Shown here piece after piece: positions 40,997 through 50,042 of a DNA stretch of 54,085 nt. The position numbers were made by a program, and so were the translations under genes. Source of the stretch: Mesostigma viride (lineage: Eukaryota; Streptophyta; Mesostigmatophyceae; Mesostigmatales; Mesostigmataceae); the NCBI GenBank assembly GCA_009746045.1, contig RPFO01002044.1:1-54085 (forward strand). The letters run 5' to 3'. How positions within the stretch are numbered: position 1 is the stretch's first letter; the number at the start of each line of letters is the position of its first letter. The notes below the pieces were generated by a model that was not told where the DNA came from, searched no databases, and worked only from the letters and a program-made list of their open reading frames with translations.

Positions 40997-41446
40997 ATGG
41001 CCCCGCGCACCAAGGAGTCCGCCCGCAGGCAGGCGAATTATTCCATCACGGGACGCTTCCTGGCCGAGCCATGGCGCAACCATCCTCTCGTCACGAAATC
41101 ATTAGAGGACGAATTCGCAGCGTTCGCCGAAACGCTGGAAGACCTCCCTATTCCTCCCTCAGGCCAGAGGGTGGATATCGTCGAGGTGGACGCTGGCTCT
41201 TCCGCCGCGTCGCCCGTAAAGTCGTTCTACGACCTCCAGAGGGTCGTTTCGGCCCTTCGTTTTGCCCGCGCCGCGAAGAGGGCACGGGTGAACGCGCCGA
41301 TTGTCGCTGGCGATGCGCCGGTTGACGGCGATGTGGCGGGCGCAAGTGACGCTCGGCCCAAGTCTCCACGCGCTGACGTGGATTGTGAGTTGGTGGGCGA
41401 GATCGTGACGGCCTCCAGTGGCGAGAAATTCGTTGTCGCCGAGTGA
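40997..41446 (+). CDS. Gene E, left-arm copy, unknown protein
   Basis: 149 residues starting MAPRTKESARRQANYSITGR. The first 20 residues are basic (an ARTKQTARKS-like look, reminiscent of but not proof of a histone H3 tail mimic). The middle is acidic/helical (LEDEFAAFAETLEDLPIPPS) followed by SFYDLQRVVSALRFARAAKR and an acidic end ASSGEKFVVAE. No known domain. Both arm copies are intact and differ by Leu/Phe at one position near residue 36, so both look maintained. AATAAA at 41511-41516. It is the gene nearest the axis of the palindrome. Confidence 0.65.
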   Translation: MAPRTKESARRQANYSITGRFLAEPWRNHPLVTKSLEDEFAAFAETLEDLPIPPSGQRVDIVEVDAGSSAASPVKSFYDLQRVVSALRFARAAKRARVNAPIVAGDAPVDGDVAGASDARPKSPRADVDCELVGEIVTASSGEKFVVAE

Positions 41447-41928
41447 ACAATGACCCTGGAAATCCCGACTGACGGGATCCACGGAGGCCATTAAATGAAA
41501 TGGATTGAATAATAAAGCGATTGTTACCCCATTCTTGTGTGAATGCATGTCCACGTAGATAGGATCGCGCGGAATCTAGGATGGCATGACAAGTGGCATG
41601 TTCATAGAGATCCTAGATTCTGTTCAGGCTGTTCAGGCAATCCGATCCCGCTGACGTCATCGTTGACCATGATGCAATATAGGATTTTGCGACGGAAAAC
41701 GGCCACGTGGCACGCGCGGAAGTAGCGTGTAGTGTATCCAGGGTACGGATCACGGAATCGAAAGAGTACGGCCCAAAAAAAATATCTAAAGCGCATAGTA
41801 TAAAATGAAGAATCTCAGATACGGTGGATCCTGGGATGTCCAGGGAGGTGTCAGAGATCCGAATATTCGATCGTAACCGTCGCCTGAACAGGATCTGGGA
41901 CGTCCAGGGACCCTTGGGTGTACGGACA
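41447..41928. other. Region between gene E and the axis, no gene (left arm)
   Basis: Contains AATAAA of gene E, repeated CTGTTCAGGC elements near 41621-41637 and 41882, a TGACGTCA site (41652-41659) and GGCCACGTGGCACG (about 41701). A 64-codon open frame here (minus strand 41602-41796) has no support. The mirror stretch is 42063-42544. Confidence 0.45.
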
Positions 41929-42062
41929 TGACGTCATCTGCTGACGTCAGCACGCCGAGTCGTCGAGTGGTGACGTCACCAGGTGCCAGCGGGCGGGCCC
42001 CCAGGCACCTGGTGACGTCACCACTCGACGACTCGGCGTGCTGACGTCAGCAGATGACGTCA
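41929..42062. repeat. Axis of the palindrome: hairpin with six TGACGTCA sites
   Basis: The axis is at 41995/41996. A 16-base GC-rich spacer (41988-42003, AGCGGGCGGGCCCCCA) is bounded by GGTGCC and GGCACC and then by perfect complementarity. TGACGTCA sites lie at 41929-41936, 41942-41949 and 41971-41978, with mirror partners at 42013-42020, 42042-42049 and 42055-42062; a further pair is at 41652 and 42332. TGACGTCA is the CRE site of bZIP factors. The structure could be a replication origin, a resolved hairpin telomere or a head-to-head junction. Confidence 0.8.
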
Positions 42063-42544
42063 TGTCCGTACACCCAAGGGTCCCTGGACGTCCCAGATCC
42101 TGTTCAGGCGACGGTTACGATCGAATATTCGGATCTCTGACACCTCCCTGGACATCCCAGGATCCACCGTATCTGAGATTCTTCATTTTATACTATGCGC
42201 TTTAGATATTTTTTTTGGGCCGTACTCTTTCGATTCCGTGATCCGTACCCTGGATACACTACACGCTACTTCCGCGCGTGCCACGTGGCCGTTTTCCGTC
42301 GCAAAATCCTATATTGCATCATGGTCAACGATGACGTCAGCGGGATCGGATTGCCTGAACAGCCTGAACAGAATCTAGGATCTCTATGAACATGCCACTT
42401 GTCATGCCATCCTAGATTCCGCGCGATCCTATCTACGTGGACATGCATTCACACAAGAATGGGGTAACAATCGCTTTATTATTCAATCCATTTCATTTAA
42501 TGGCCTCCGTGGATCCCGTCAGTCGGGATTTCCAGGGTCATTGT

Positions 42545-42994
42545 TCACTCGGCGACAACGAATTTCTCGCCACTGGAGGCCGTCACGATCTCGCCCACCA
42601 ACTCACAATCCACGTCAGCGCGTGGAGACTTGGGCCGAGCGTCACTTGCGCCCGCCACATCGCCGTCAACCGGCGCATCGCCAGCGACAATCGGCGCGTT
42701 CACCCGTGCCCTCTTCGCGGCGCGGGCAAAACGAAGGGCCGAAACGACCCTCTGGAGGTCGTAGAACGACTTTACGGGCGACGCGGCGGAAGAGCCAGCG
42801 TCCACCTCGACGATATCCACCCTCTGGCCTGAGGGAGGAATAGGGAGGTCTTCCAGCGTTTCGGCGAACGCTGCGAATTCATCCTCGAATGATTTCGTGA
42901 CGAGAGGATGGTTGCGCCATGGCTCGGCCAGGAAGCGTCCCGTGATGGAATAATTCGCCTGCCTGCGGGCGGACTCCTTGGTGCGTGGGGCCAT
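42545..42994 (-). CDS. Gene E, right-arm copy
   Basis: 149 residues, the same protein as at 40997-41446 except Phe for Leu near residue 36 (TTC against TTA), with one synonymous change next to it (GAT/GAC). It is open throughout. Promoter and poly(A) signals mirror those of the left copy. The presence of substitutions rather than only indels argues that the two arms are real and separately maintained. Confidence 0.65.
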   Translation of the reverse strand: MAPRTKESARRQANYSITGRFLAEPWRNHPLVTKSFEDEFAAFAETLEDLPIPPSGQRVDIVEVDAGSSAASPVKSFYDLQRVVSALRFARAAKRARVNAPIVAGDAPVDGDVAGASDARPKSPRADVDCELVGEIVTASSGEKFVVAE

Positions 42995-43599
42995 TTTTGG
43001 GGGGCTTTGGAGAAGAATGGGAGGGTGCGGGTTTTTCGAGCTGCGGAGAGCGGAGAGCTTGGTGACGAGATCCGAACACCCCCCAAGAACTTATACCCAT
43101 CGGACGGGATGGCGCGATGGGCGATCAGACGCCAGCCAATCAATATGCGCCACGTGGCACGCATCCGACCATCCTATCTCTTGTGGGACCCGATCGCGGC
43201 CGGCCAATCACTCGGGCGAGATTGGCCCGTCCGATTGGCGGATCCGCGATTGGCGTGCCGTGGATACGCCCGTCCAGGCCCGTCCAGAAGAGGGCCAATC
43301 ACCGGACGGGATTGGCTCGTCCGATTGGCGGCCCGGGGGATTGGCAGCCGTCCGATCGGGACTGGCTCGCCCGATTGGCGTGCCCGTGATTGGCGTGCCG
43401 TGGATACGTCCGTCCAGGCCCGTCCGCGCCGGCCAATCACCCACCGTCGATCTCGCCAATCGCTCCCGTGCGTCGATCCCGTAACCGCCGGACACCCGAG
43501 GACTACATAGTGGGCACAGGACCCGGGTCTTGTCATTCCTTCGACCATCACTCCAGCAAACCAGCTCCCAGCTAGCCTCCCACACTTCTCTATTTTGCC
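42995..43599. promoter_or_regulatory. Divergent promoter of genes E and A with CCAAT array (right arm)
   Basis: Mirror of 40385-40996: TTATACCC near 43090, CCAATCAATATGCGCCACG near 43136, and the CCAAT/ATTGG cluster up to about 43468. Confidence 0.7.
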
Positions 43600-45114
43600 A
43601 TGGCATCGGCTGCTACCGTTTCTTCCCCCAACCCCTCGCCGCCGCCAAGGTCCGCGCGGTAAGCAATTCTTCCCCTTCGAACCGCGGCTTCCTTCGCCCC
43701 GTCTCCCTGGTTATCACACACGATCTGACCCACCGTTTCTTCCCTCACCTGTTTGCCCGTGCGCCTGATCGCCCGTTTCTTCCCCGACGCAGGCCAAGCG
43801 CCCCCGACACGAAGAAGAATTCGAGAAGAACGTGCGCGCCGCGGAAAAGATGTACATTCGGATGTACCTCCCCAGTGAGGTGCACCTGGCCCGCAGGGTC
43901 GGGTGCAGCGGCCAGAAGATAAAATACGTGTCGGCCCCCGTGACCCCGGGGTGCCCGACGCTCGAAGTGGGCGCCCAGCTCGGGATGCTCGAATCTTCCC
44001 TCAACGACCGGATCCGCGTCAGGGCGCTCCCGGCTAACGACCCGCACGGCCCGTTCGGCGCGTTCGCCGGCCGGGACTTCAAGGCGGGAGACGAGATCGG
44101 GGTGTACGGCGGCGCCCTGGTGCGGTACTACAGGCTGCCAGACGGAGATCTGGACACGTCGTCCGCCCAGGTGAAGACGGACGGATGCTACCGTCTGACG
44201 CTCTTCGACGGACGGACGTACGCGGTGTGCCTGGAGGCGGACACGTACTGCAACGAAACGGCCTTCATCAACCACAACGAGGGCCGGGGCATTCAGAACT
44301 GCGAGTTCAAGACTCCCAACGACGCGTTGCTGTCCTCCCGCGTGTACGCCTTGAGGGACATCCGCGAGGGGGAGGAACTCCTCATCAACTACGGCGACAG
44401 CTACTTCAACCAGACGCCGGATACGGTCGACGCGCCCGCGCAGCCCCCCGTGCCCAAGAGGCCTCGCACGGCGCGGCGCCAGGAGTCCAGCGCGTCGAGC
44501 GCGCCGACGTCCGTCCAGACCGCCCGAGTATCCGTCCCGTCCTCCTCAATCCCGTACGCCCTGCCCGTCCAGTCCGTTCCGTCCGCCCTGCCCGCACCGT
44601 CCGCCCTGCCGGACTTCTCGGCCCGCATAGGCGACTGGCGCGCGTTCGGGCCGCAGACCCAGCGCGTCGTGGCGGCGCTCGTGAAGGACACCACGTGCGT
44701 CCTCGTCGGTAAGCGTTACGAGGACTCGAGAGGCAACTGCGTCGAGAAGGTCCCGGAGCTCAAGCCCCGCCTGGGCCGGCCAGAGGAGTGGCTGGCCCAG
44801 CCCGACGGGCCGACTTCGGCGCCCGTCTTCACCCGCTGCGTCGCCATCGGCCGTACGATCGGATTGGTGCCCCTGAGGGACTTCCGTCCACCCCGCTGGC
44901 CTCCCTGCCGTCCGTAGACGATCTCAACGAGTGCGGACTCGGCCGGGCGAGGCACGGCTCCGTCATCCTGGAGACCGAAACGGCCGCGGACGGTTCGCAG
45001 TGGGTTCGCGCCGTGGCCCTCGTCAAGACGACCAATGCCCGGCCCACTGTCGCGTCGTACCACGCGCGCGGGCTGACGCCCGCCCAGCTCTTGCTCGCCG
45101 CCCGCTCCTGCTGA
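43600..45114 (+). CDS. Gene A, SET-domain protein, right-arm copy (one frame break)
   Basis: Exon 1 43600-43658, intron 43659-43792 (134 bases, GTAAGC...GCAG), exon 2 43793-45114. About 460 residues. Domain content as in the left copy: SET domain (about residues 95-225), linker, C-terminal domain with GDWRAFGPQTQRVVAALV and GRTIGLVPLRDF. Near 44882 it has GACTTCCG where the left copy has GACTTTCCG, shifting the frame for the last 75 codons; the left copy shows the correct reading. Exon 1 here is one base longer than in the left copy but still one short of phase, again at the CCCC run. TTTATT-GATT-AATAAA at 45188-45203 forms the 3' hairpin. Confidence 0.78.
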
Positions 45115-45704
45115 GCGGCGACGATCCTATCGAATAGCCCGGGGGCTATCATGTGTACATTAGATAGCGACTTGTGATTAACACCATTTTATTGATTAAT
45201 AAAGCCTTGCCTGCATGTTCCCGTCTCAAGTCTCAACATCATGCACACGTAGGACGCTAAGTCCCAAGTAGGCAGTCCCGACCGCGGCCGCGCGATGACG
45301 TTAGAGTAGCAGGACGCCGGGACAGTCCCAATGTCGCAAAGTCCCGAAAATGGCTAAGTCCCGAAATCGCTAAGTCCAGGCCGCGGTATGGATCGCCGGC
45401 GTCCCATTGGTGGATACTAACATACATGGTGGATACTAGCGCATCTCCACGGTAACGATGGCGCGGCGCGGGAGATGCCCGGCCCATCCGACGGTCGGCC
45501 GTGATTGGCACACGATCGGCGTTATCCACGGGGGTGATTGGCAACCCTCCGATCGCGGCGAATCCGGAGCGTCCGTTCGCCCACGAAAAACGCATAAAGA
45601 GGAGGACAACCGGACTGTCCGGGCATCCTGCTCTCCAGCTCTCTCGAGTCCAGCTCTCCAGCTCTCTCCGACTCTCCAACTCTCTCCCCACCAATTCTTC
45701 CTCC
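45115..45704. other. Intergenic region between genes A and B (right arm)
   Basis: Gene A poly(A) hairpin (45188-45203), two GCTAAGTCC-type copies of the dispersed element (45343-45378), GTGGATACTA repeats near 45410 and 45430, ATTGG near 45504 and 45537, then a CT-rich leader (CTCTCC repeats) before the ATG of gene B. Confidence 0.5.
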
Positions 45705-46873
45705 ATGGATTCCGCACAGACGCCCGACCTGCGCTGCCTCTCCGAACTGTCCTTCGACATCCTGCGCCTGTTCCCCGAAAAGGTGAGCTATATGCATTCT
45801 TCCCCCATCTAGCCATCCTCGCGCATGTCTGGCCCCTCGAATTCTTCCCTCTAACACACTCGCGCATCTTATGCTCGCATCCGCACCATGCAGGACGTGG
45901 ACATCATGGAGGGCTGGGATGGGGAAGCTTCCCGACGCTCGACGAGATCGACCCGGACTGCGCCGGGGCGGCGTCCGGCGGCGAATCGACCCCGGACAGC
46001 CCCGCGGACACCGCGCTCGTCGCCGCGCCTCCCCCGCCCCCCGAAGGCGCGCGAGTGGGGCCGTGGACGTACCTCCTGCTGGCGGACATCACCGACGCCT
46101 CCAGCCAAGTGGTCGGCCCGCTCAAGCACAGCGCGCCGGTCAGCTCGTTCGCGGACGCCTACGGCTTCCCCGCCTCGCCGTCCCACGAAACGGGCACGTG
46201 GGCGCAGGGCTCCGACACCGTCCTCCCGCCCACGCCGGCGCCCGCGCCCGCGCCTCGTCCCGCGCCCGCCCCTCGTCCCGCGACCAAGAAGCGGCCCGCC
46301 GCCGAGATGACGACGGACGGCAGCGAGTTTCCCAACTTTTCCGACCGCGTCAAGGACTGGCCCGCATTCGGCCCCCTGACCAAGCGACACCTGGCCTCGT
46401 CCGTGTTCGCGCACGTGGCGCGCGACCCGACCGTGCGCAGACAGGACGACGCCAAGGGCCGCACGCGCTGGGTCGACTCCGCGGGGAAGTTCGTGGAAGT
46501 GATCCCGTCATACGAAGTCGGCGTCGGGGCCGACTACTGGCTGAGCGAGCCGGCGACCGCGCCGGACGGCACTGTGTACCGCACCTTTCGCCACGCCGGC
46601 CGGCCGGGGCGCACGATCGGACTCGTCCCACTGAGGGACTTCGCTCGCACTCCGCTCGCTGCGATCCTGTCCTCGCACGAGGCGCGTCGGGCCGGCCTTT
46701 CCAAGCGGCCAAATGCCAACGTGTTCCTGGAGTACGAGCGGAGGACGGACGGGTCCACCTGGGTGCGCGCCGTGTGCATCAGCTCCATCCCGCCCAGCCG
46801 CGGCGTGCCCGCCGTATACCACGAGGACGGCGTGTCCCCGGCCCGCGTCCTCGCCGACGCGCGCGCCGCGTGA
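45705..46873 (+). CDS. Gene B, two-exon protein sharing the C-terminal domain of gene A
   Basis: Exon 1 45705-45782 (26 codons), intron 45783-45893 (111 bases, GTGAGC...TGCAG), exon 2 45894-46873; about 352 residues. Exon 2 lacks one C at 45914 compared with the left copy (GGGCTGGG against GGGCCTGGG), so the frame shifts early but is otherwise open. After an acidic region and a Pro/Ala-rich linker, residues about 205-352 match gene A: FSDRVKDWPAFGPLTKRHL, GRTIGLVPLRDFARTPLAAI, DGSTWVRAV and a helix at the end (SPARVLADARAA). No SET domain. The shared domain is not one I recognise. AATAAA at 46926-46931 within TTTATGAATAAA. Confidence 0.72.
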
Positions 46874-47218
46874 GGTAGATAGCCAGGGTAGATAGGAGAT
46901 ACGTGCTTTAACCCGCCTATTTATGAATAAAAGAGTGTATGAACCCTATTCAATGAGTCCATCATGTTCCCACGGTAGCTAGATGCGCATAGCTAGGACC
47001 GCGGACCCGCGAATTCGGCCAAGTCCCAAGCCCGCTATCCGGGCGCGTCCGTGCGCGTTGACGCCACGTGCCTTATGCTTACATCCGTCACCGTCTAGGT
47101 CCGTCCCGGTCACTCGGTAGTACGCGCGCCTTTCATTGGTGGATACTAGGAGTACGGCGCCAGAAGAGAGGTGCGGTTCACATCCGCCCCGTGGATCTCC
47201 CGCCGAACGGAGCGATCC
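46874..47218. other. Intergenic region after gene B
   Basis: Gene B poly(A) signal, CGGCCAAGTCCC near 47017 (variant of the dispersed element), GACGCCACGTGCC near 47060, ATTGGTGGATACTAGG near 47135. No gene is seen. Confidence 0.45.
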
Positions 47219-48080
47219 GATTGGAGGATACTCGGAGCGCCGCGCCGATTCGGCCCGAAACGGGTGCATCCCTCCGTTCCACCCTCCCTTTTTGCCCTCT
47301 TCACCCCCTTTTTTGACCCCCGAAAACCCCCTTCCCGACCCCGAAAAAGGCCTGTTCCGGTGTTCCGGCCCACCCCCCCTGGGCCGGTATCATCTGAAAA
47401 AAAAAATTTTCTGGGGCCAAAATCCTTCGTTTTGGACTTAGCCGATTTCGGCCTCCTCTCTCTCTCTTCCCTCTCTCTTCCCTCTCCCCTCTCTCTCCTC
47501 TCCCTTCCCGTCTTTACATATCCAGGGTATAGGGTTCTATTTATTTATTTTTCCTATAAAATCAGTTTTATAAATGATACCAGCACGCCCCCTCCGGGAA
47601 TAGGAACGGTATATATAGGCGGCTATTCGTCCTATTTAACCGTGGGGCGTGAATAGGACACCGTCTTATATATCCTATTTCCGGGATGGCGTGCCGGTAT
47701 CTTTTCTAAAACTGATTTTATAGGAAAAATAAATAAATAGAACCCTATACCCCTGGATATATAGGGACGGGAAGAGAGGGGAGAAGAGAGAGGGAGAGGA
47801 GAGAGAAAGGAGAGGGAGAGAGAAAGGAGAGGGAGGGAGAGAAAGGGGAAGAGGAGAGGCCGAAAACGGCTAAGTCCAAAACGAAGGATTTCGGTCCCAG
47901 AAAATTTTTTTTTTCAAATGATACCGGCCCAGGGGGGGGAGCCGGAACACCGGAACAGGGCTTTTTTAGGGGTCGAGGAGGGGGTTTTCGGGGGTCAATA
48001 ATAGGGGTGAAGAGTGCGGAAAGGGGAGGTGGAACGGAGGGTGCACCCGTTTCTGGCGCGGCGCTTGGAGTATCCACCAA
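47219..48080. repeat. Fold-back element, copy 2
   Basis: Same orientation and almost the same sequence as 31733-32590. Terminal inverted repeats here are longer: GATTGGAGGATACTCGGAGC at the left and the complement of GGCGCGGCGCTTGGAGTATC with CCAATAGG at the right. GGACTTAGCCGATTTCGG at 47434-47451 and its complement at 47860-47877. Confidence 0.72.
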
Positions 48081-48124
48081 TAGGATACGAGCGAGCGTCC
48101 GATCGGATCGGTTGGCGCGGCGCG
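48055..48124. repeat. Direct repeat flanking gene F, copy 1
   Basis: About 70 bp starting GGCGCGGCGCTTGGAGTATC, containing CCAATAGGATACGAGCGAGC and GTCCGATCGGATCGGT. It overlaps the right end of the fold-back element. Copy 2 is at 48398-48466. Confidence 0.75.
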
Positions 48125-48145
48125 CGGCGTATTGGGTCGGGTCTA

Positions 48146-48361
48146 CTAACGCTTTTTCATGATTTTGGAATCAAATAATCTGTCGACATCTCTCCTGTAC
48201 TTGTCCGATAGTTTTGTAAGCGCTCTCGTGTAGGCCACGTTGCTGGTGTACCGTTTCACGGCCTCCGTCTCCCTGTATATGCCCCGGATCAGGCGGTTGA
48301 ATGACGCTGCGAGGTTGCGTATCTCTCGCTCGCGGCCTGCGGAGGTGGATTTGGTGGGCAT
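48146..48361 (-). CDS. Gene F, small basic helical protein
   Basis: 71 residues from ATG 48361 (MPTKSTSAGREREIRNLAAS). Strongly helical and basic throughout, with no Gly/Pro after residue 28 (GIYRETEAVKRYTSNVAYTR, LTKLSDKYRRDVDRLFDSKI), ending KKR. It could bind nucleic acid or form a coiled coil. It has no counterpart in the left arm and is enclosed between two direct repeats that are also the end of the fold-back element, so it may have moved as part of such an element. Confidence 0.5.
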   Translation of the reverse strand: MPTKSTSAGREREIRNLAASFNRLIRGIYRETEAVKRYTSNVAYTRALTKLSDKYRRDVDRLFDSKIMKKR

Positions 48362-48397
48362 TGTGTTTCTGATAAGATCACGGGAGATTATTTTCTC

Positions 48398-48466
48398 GGC
48401 GCGGCGCTTGGAGTATCCACCAATAGGATACGAGCGAGCGTCCGATCGGATCGGTCGGCGCGGCGC
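48398..48466. repeat. Direct repeat flanking gene F, copy 2
   Basis: Matches 48055-48124 with very few changes (GATCGGTCGG for GATCGGTTGG). It lies just upstream of gene F and about 170 bases upstream of gene C and contributes a CCAAT box to both. Confidence 0.75.
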
Positions 48467-48638
48467 AGGCAGAGTGATTGGCACACCGTGGATCGGAGGA
48501 TCATCCTGGCCGTCCGTGGGAGCCCGTCGCCACTACATAAACGGGACACCCACTCTGTCCGGGCATCCCACGCAACGAGCTCTCACTCGAGACACGGCCT
48601 CGAAAGCCCTCTCCCCATCTCCCGAAATCTTCCCCCAA

Positions 48639-49355
48639 ATGGCCACTCCCAATTCCTCCCCGGTGTCCGGCGCGGTCGTCCAGGTAAGAATTGAGGGCGC
48701 GAGGACTCTCTCTCTGTCCGCCATTCTTCCCCGAGTCTGTTCGCGTGTCCGCTTGTCCTGTTTCTCTCGCTGACCTCGATCGTGCATTCTTCCCTCGCGT
48801 GCTGTCCGCGCCCCCCCGCAGGCCGACACGGTTCCCCAGGCGCCCGGGGCGCCCCGAAAGCCGCGCGAGGGAGACGATTCTTACCTGACTCACAAGCAGG
48901 CCGCCGCGGCCCGTCGCGACCCGATCCGGCCTCGCAAGCTGTTCAAGAAGCCCCACGCTCATTGCCGACGGTGCGGGCGCAGGACGACGCGCGTTGCGCT
49001 CATGAGGATGAAGCGGCATTTCCACGGGGGAGAGGAATGCGACATCCTCTGCAAGCGCTGCCGCGAACACGACGGGTTCTTCGAGTGGCGCATGGACTAC
49101 GCGCGCGTCTGCGATTACCAGATCGCCGAAGAGGCCGGCGAGCAGGTCCTCAGGGACTTCGGCCACCCCTCCGCGGCCTGTGACAAGAAGTGCAAGCTCA
49201 TCCGCGAACGCTCCGAGGGGGACGTTATCGATCTCATGTTCGACGAGCACTTTGACCCGTTCGACGAGGACGACGACTGGAATCCAGGCTGGAACCGCGA
49301 TTCTGACGGTACCCTGGACGAGTCCGAGGACGATGACGACCTGTCGGATTTTTAG
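48639..49355 (+). CDS. Gene C, Cys-rich probable zinc-binding protein with acidic tail
   Basis: Exon 1 48639-48683 (15 codons), intron 48684-48821 (138 bases, GTAAGA...CGCAG), exon 2 48822-49355: 192 residues, open throughout. Exon 2 is basic at first (RRDPIRPRKLFKKPHAH), then has HCRRCGRRTTRVALMRMKRH and CDILCKRCREHDGFFEWR, a CxxC...H...CxxxCxxC pattern likely to bind zinc, later ACDKKCKL, and ends in a very acidic tail (FDEDDDWNPGWNR, DESEDDDDLSDF). This layout suits a nucleic-acid or chromatin-binding regulator. AATAAA at 49446-49451. Only the 3' half survives in the left arm. Confidence 0.72.
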
Positions 49356-49589
49356 TGGGAACTTAGGGGTGGACAGCCCTACCAAGCTCCTCCTATTGGA
49401 GGCTCGAAACGAGAGCCTCGTCATGTAATGCACTATTTAATTATGAATAAAGGAACCCTCTTGTCTTGCTCAACGAGTCATCCCACGCGCGCCCATCATG
49501 CACTAGGTAGGACCCGCGGCCTCGCGACCGAAATCGGCTAAGTCCTATAGACGTCCTCGGACCCGGCGATGACCCGCGCCGTCACGCGA

Positions 49590-49838
49590 TGACCGACACG
49601 TGGCACCGTCGATGACCGACACGTGGCACCGTCGATGACCGACACGTGGCACCGTCGATGACCGACACGTGGCACCGTCGATGACCGACACGTGGCACCG
49701 TCGATGACCGACGCGTGGCACCGTCGATGACCGACGCGTGGCACCGTCGATGACCGACACGTGGCACCGTCGATGACCGACACGTGGCACCGTCGATGAC
49801 CGACACGTGGCACCGTCGATGATCGACACGTGGCAGAC
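49590..49838. repeat. 23-bp CACGTG satellite (right arm)
   Basis: Mirror of 36861-37110, about eleven units reading GACCGACACGTGGCACC on this strand; two units have ACGCGT. The unit number and the outermost unit differ slightly from the left arm, as expected of an unstable tandem array. The dispersed element in reverse (CCGAAATCGGCTAAGTCC) precedes it at 49528. Confidence 0.85.
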
Positions 49839-49866
49839 GTCTCGCGCGATGGCTGGGACACGTGTG

Positions 49867-50042
49867 GCGTAGTACAAACTAGTACAACGTGGGTTTCCGT
49901 ACTTCAAACTTACGTAACTAGTCAGTTGGGTAGTACAAACTAGTACAACGTGGGTTTCCGTACTTCAAACTTACGTCACTGGCCAGTTAGGTAATACAAA
50001 CTAGTACAACGTGGGTTTCCGTACTTCAAACTTACGTCGGCT
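49867..50042. repeat. About 64-bp tandem repeat, three units (right arm)
   Basis: Mirror of 36656-36832; units contain CTAGTACAACGTGGGTTTCC and CTTCAAACTTACGT. Confidence 0.7.

Larger units (their letters stand above)
35116..41987. repeat. Long inverted repeat, left arm
   Basis: About 6.87 kb that pairs with 42004-51578. The outer end of identity is TTTTG at 35116, opposite 51578. It carries gene D, remnants of C and B, and genes A and E. Compared with the right arm it lacks about 2.68 kb (right-arm 46391-49072). Base differences inside coding regions (for example Leu/Phe in gene E) show that the arms are two diverged sequences rather than one sequence read twice. Confidence 0.85.

Noticed and set aside
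43530-43922. 130-residue frame across exon 1, intron and exon 2 of gene A
   Set aside because: It reads through the intron in the wrong frame for the SET domain; the GTAAGC...GCAG intron restores the right one.
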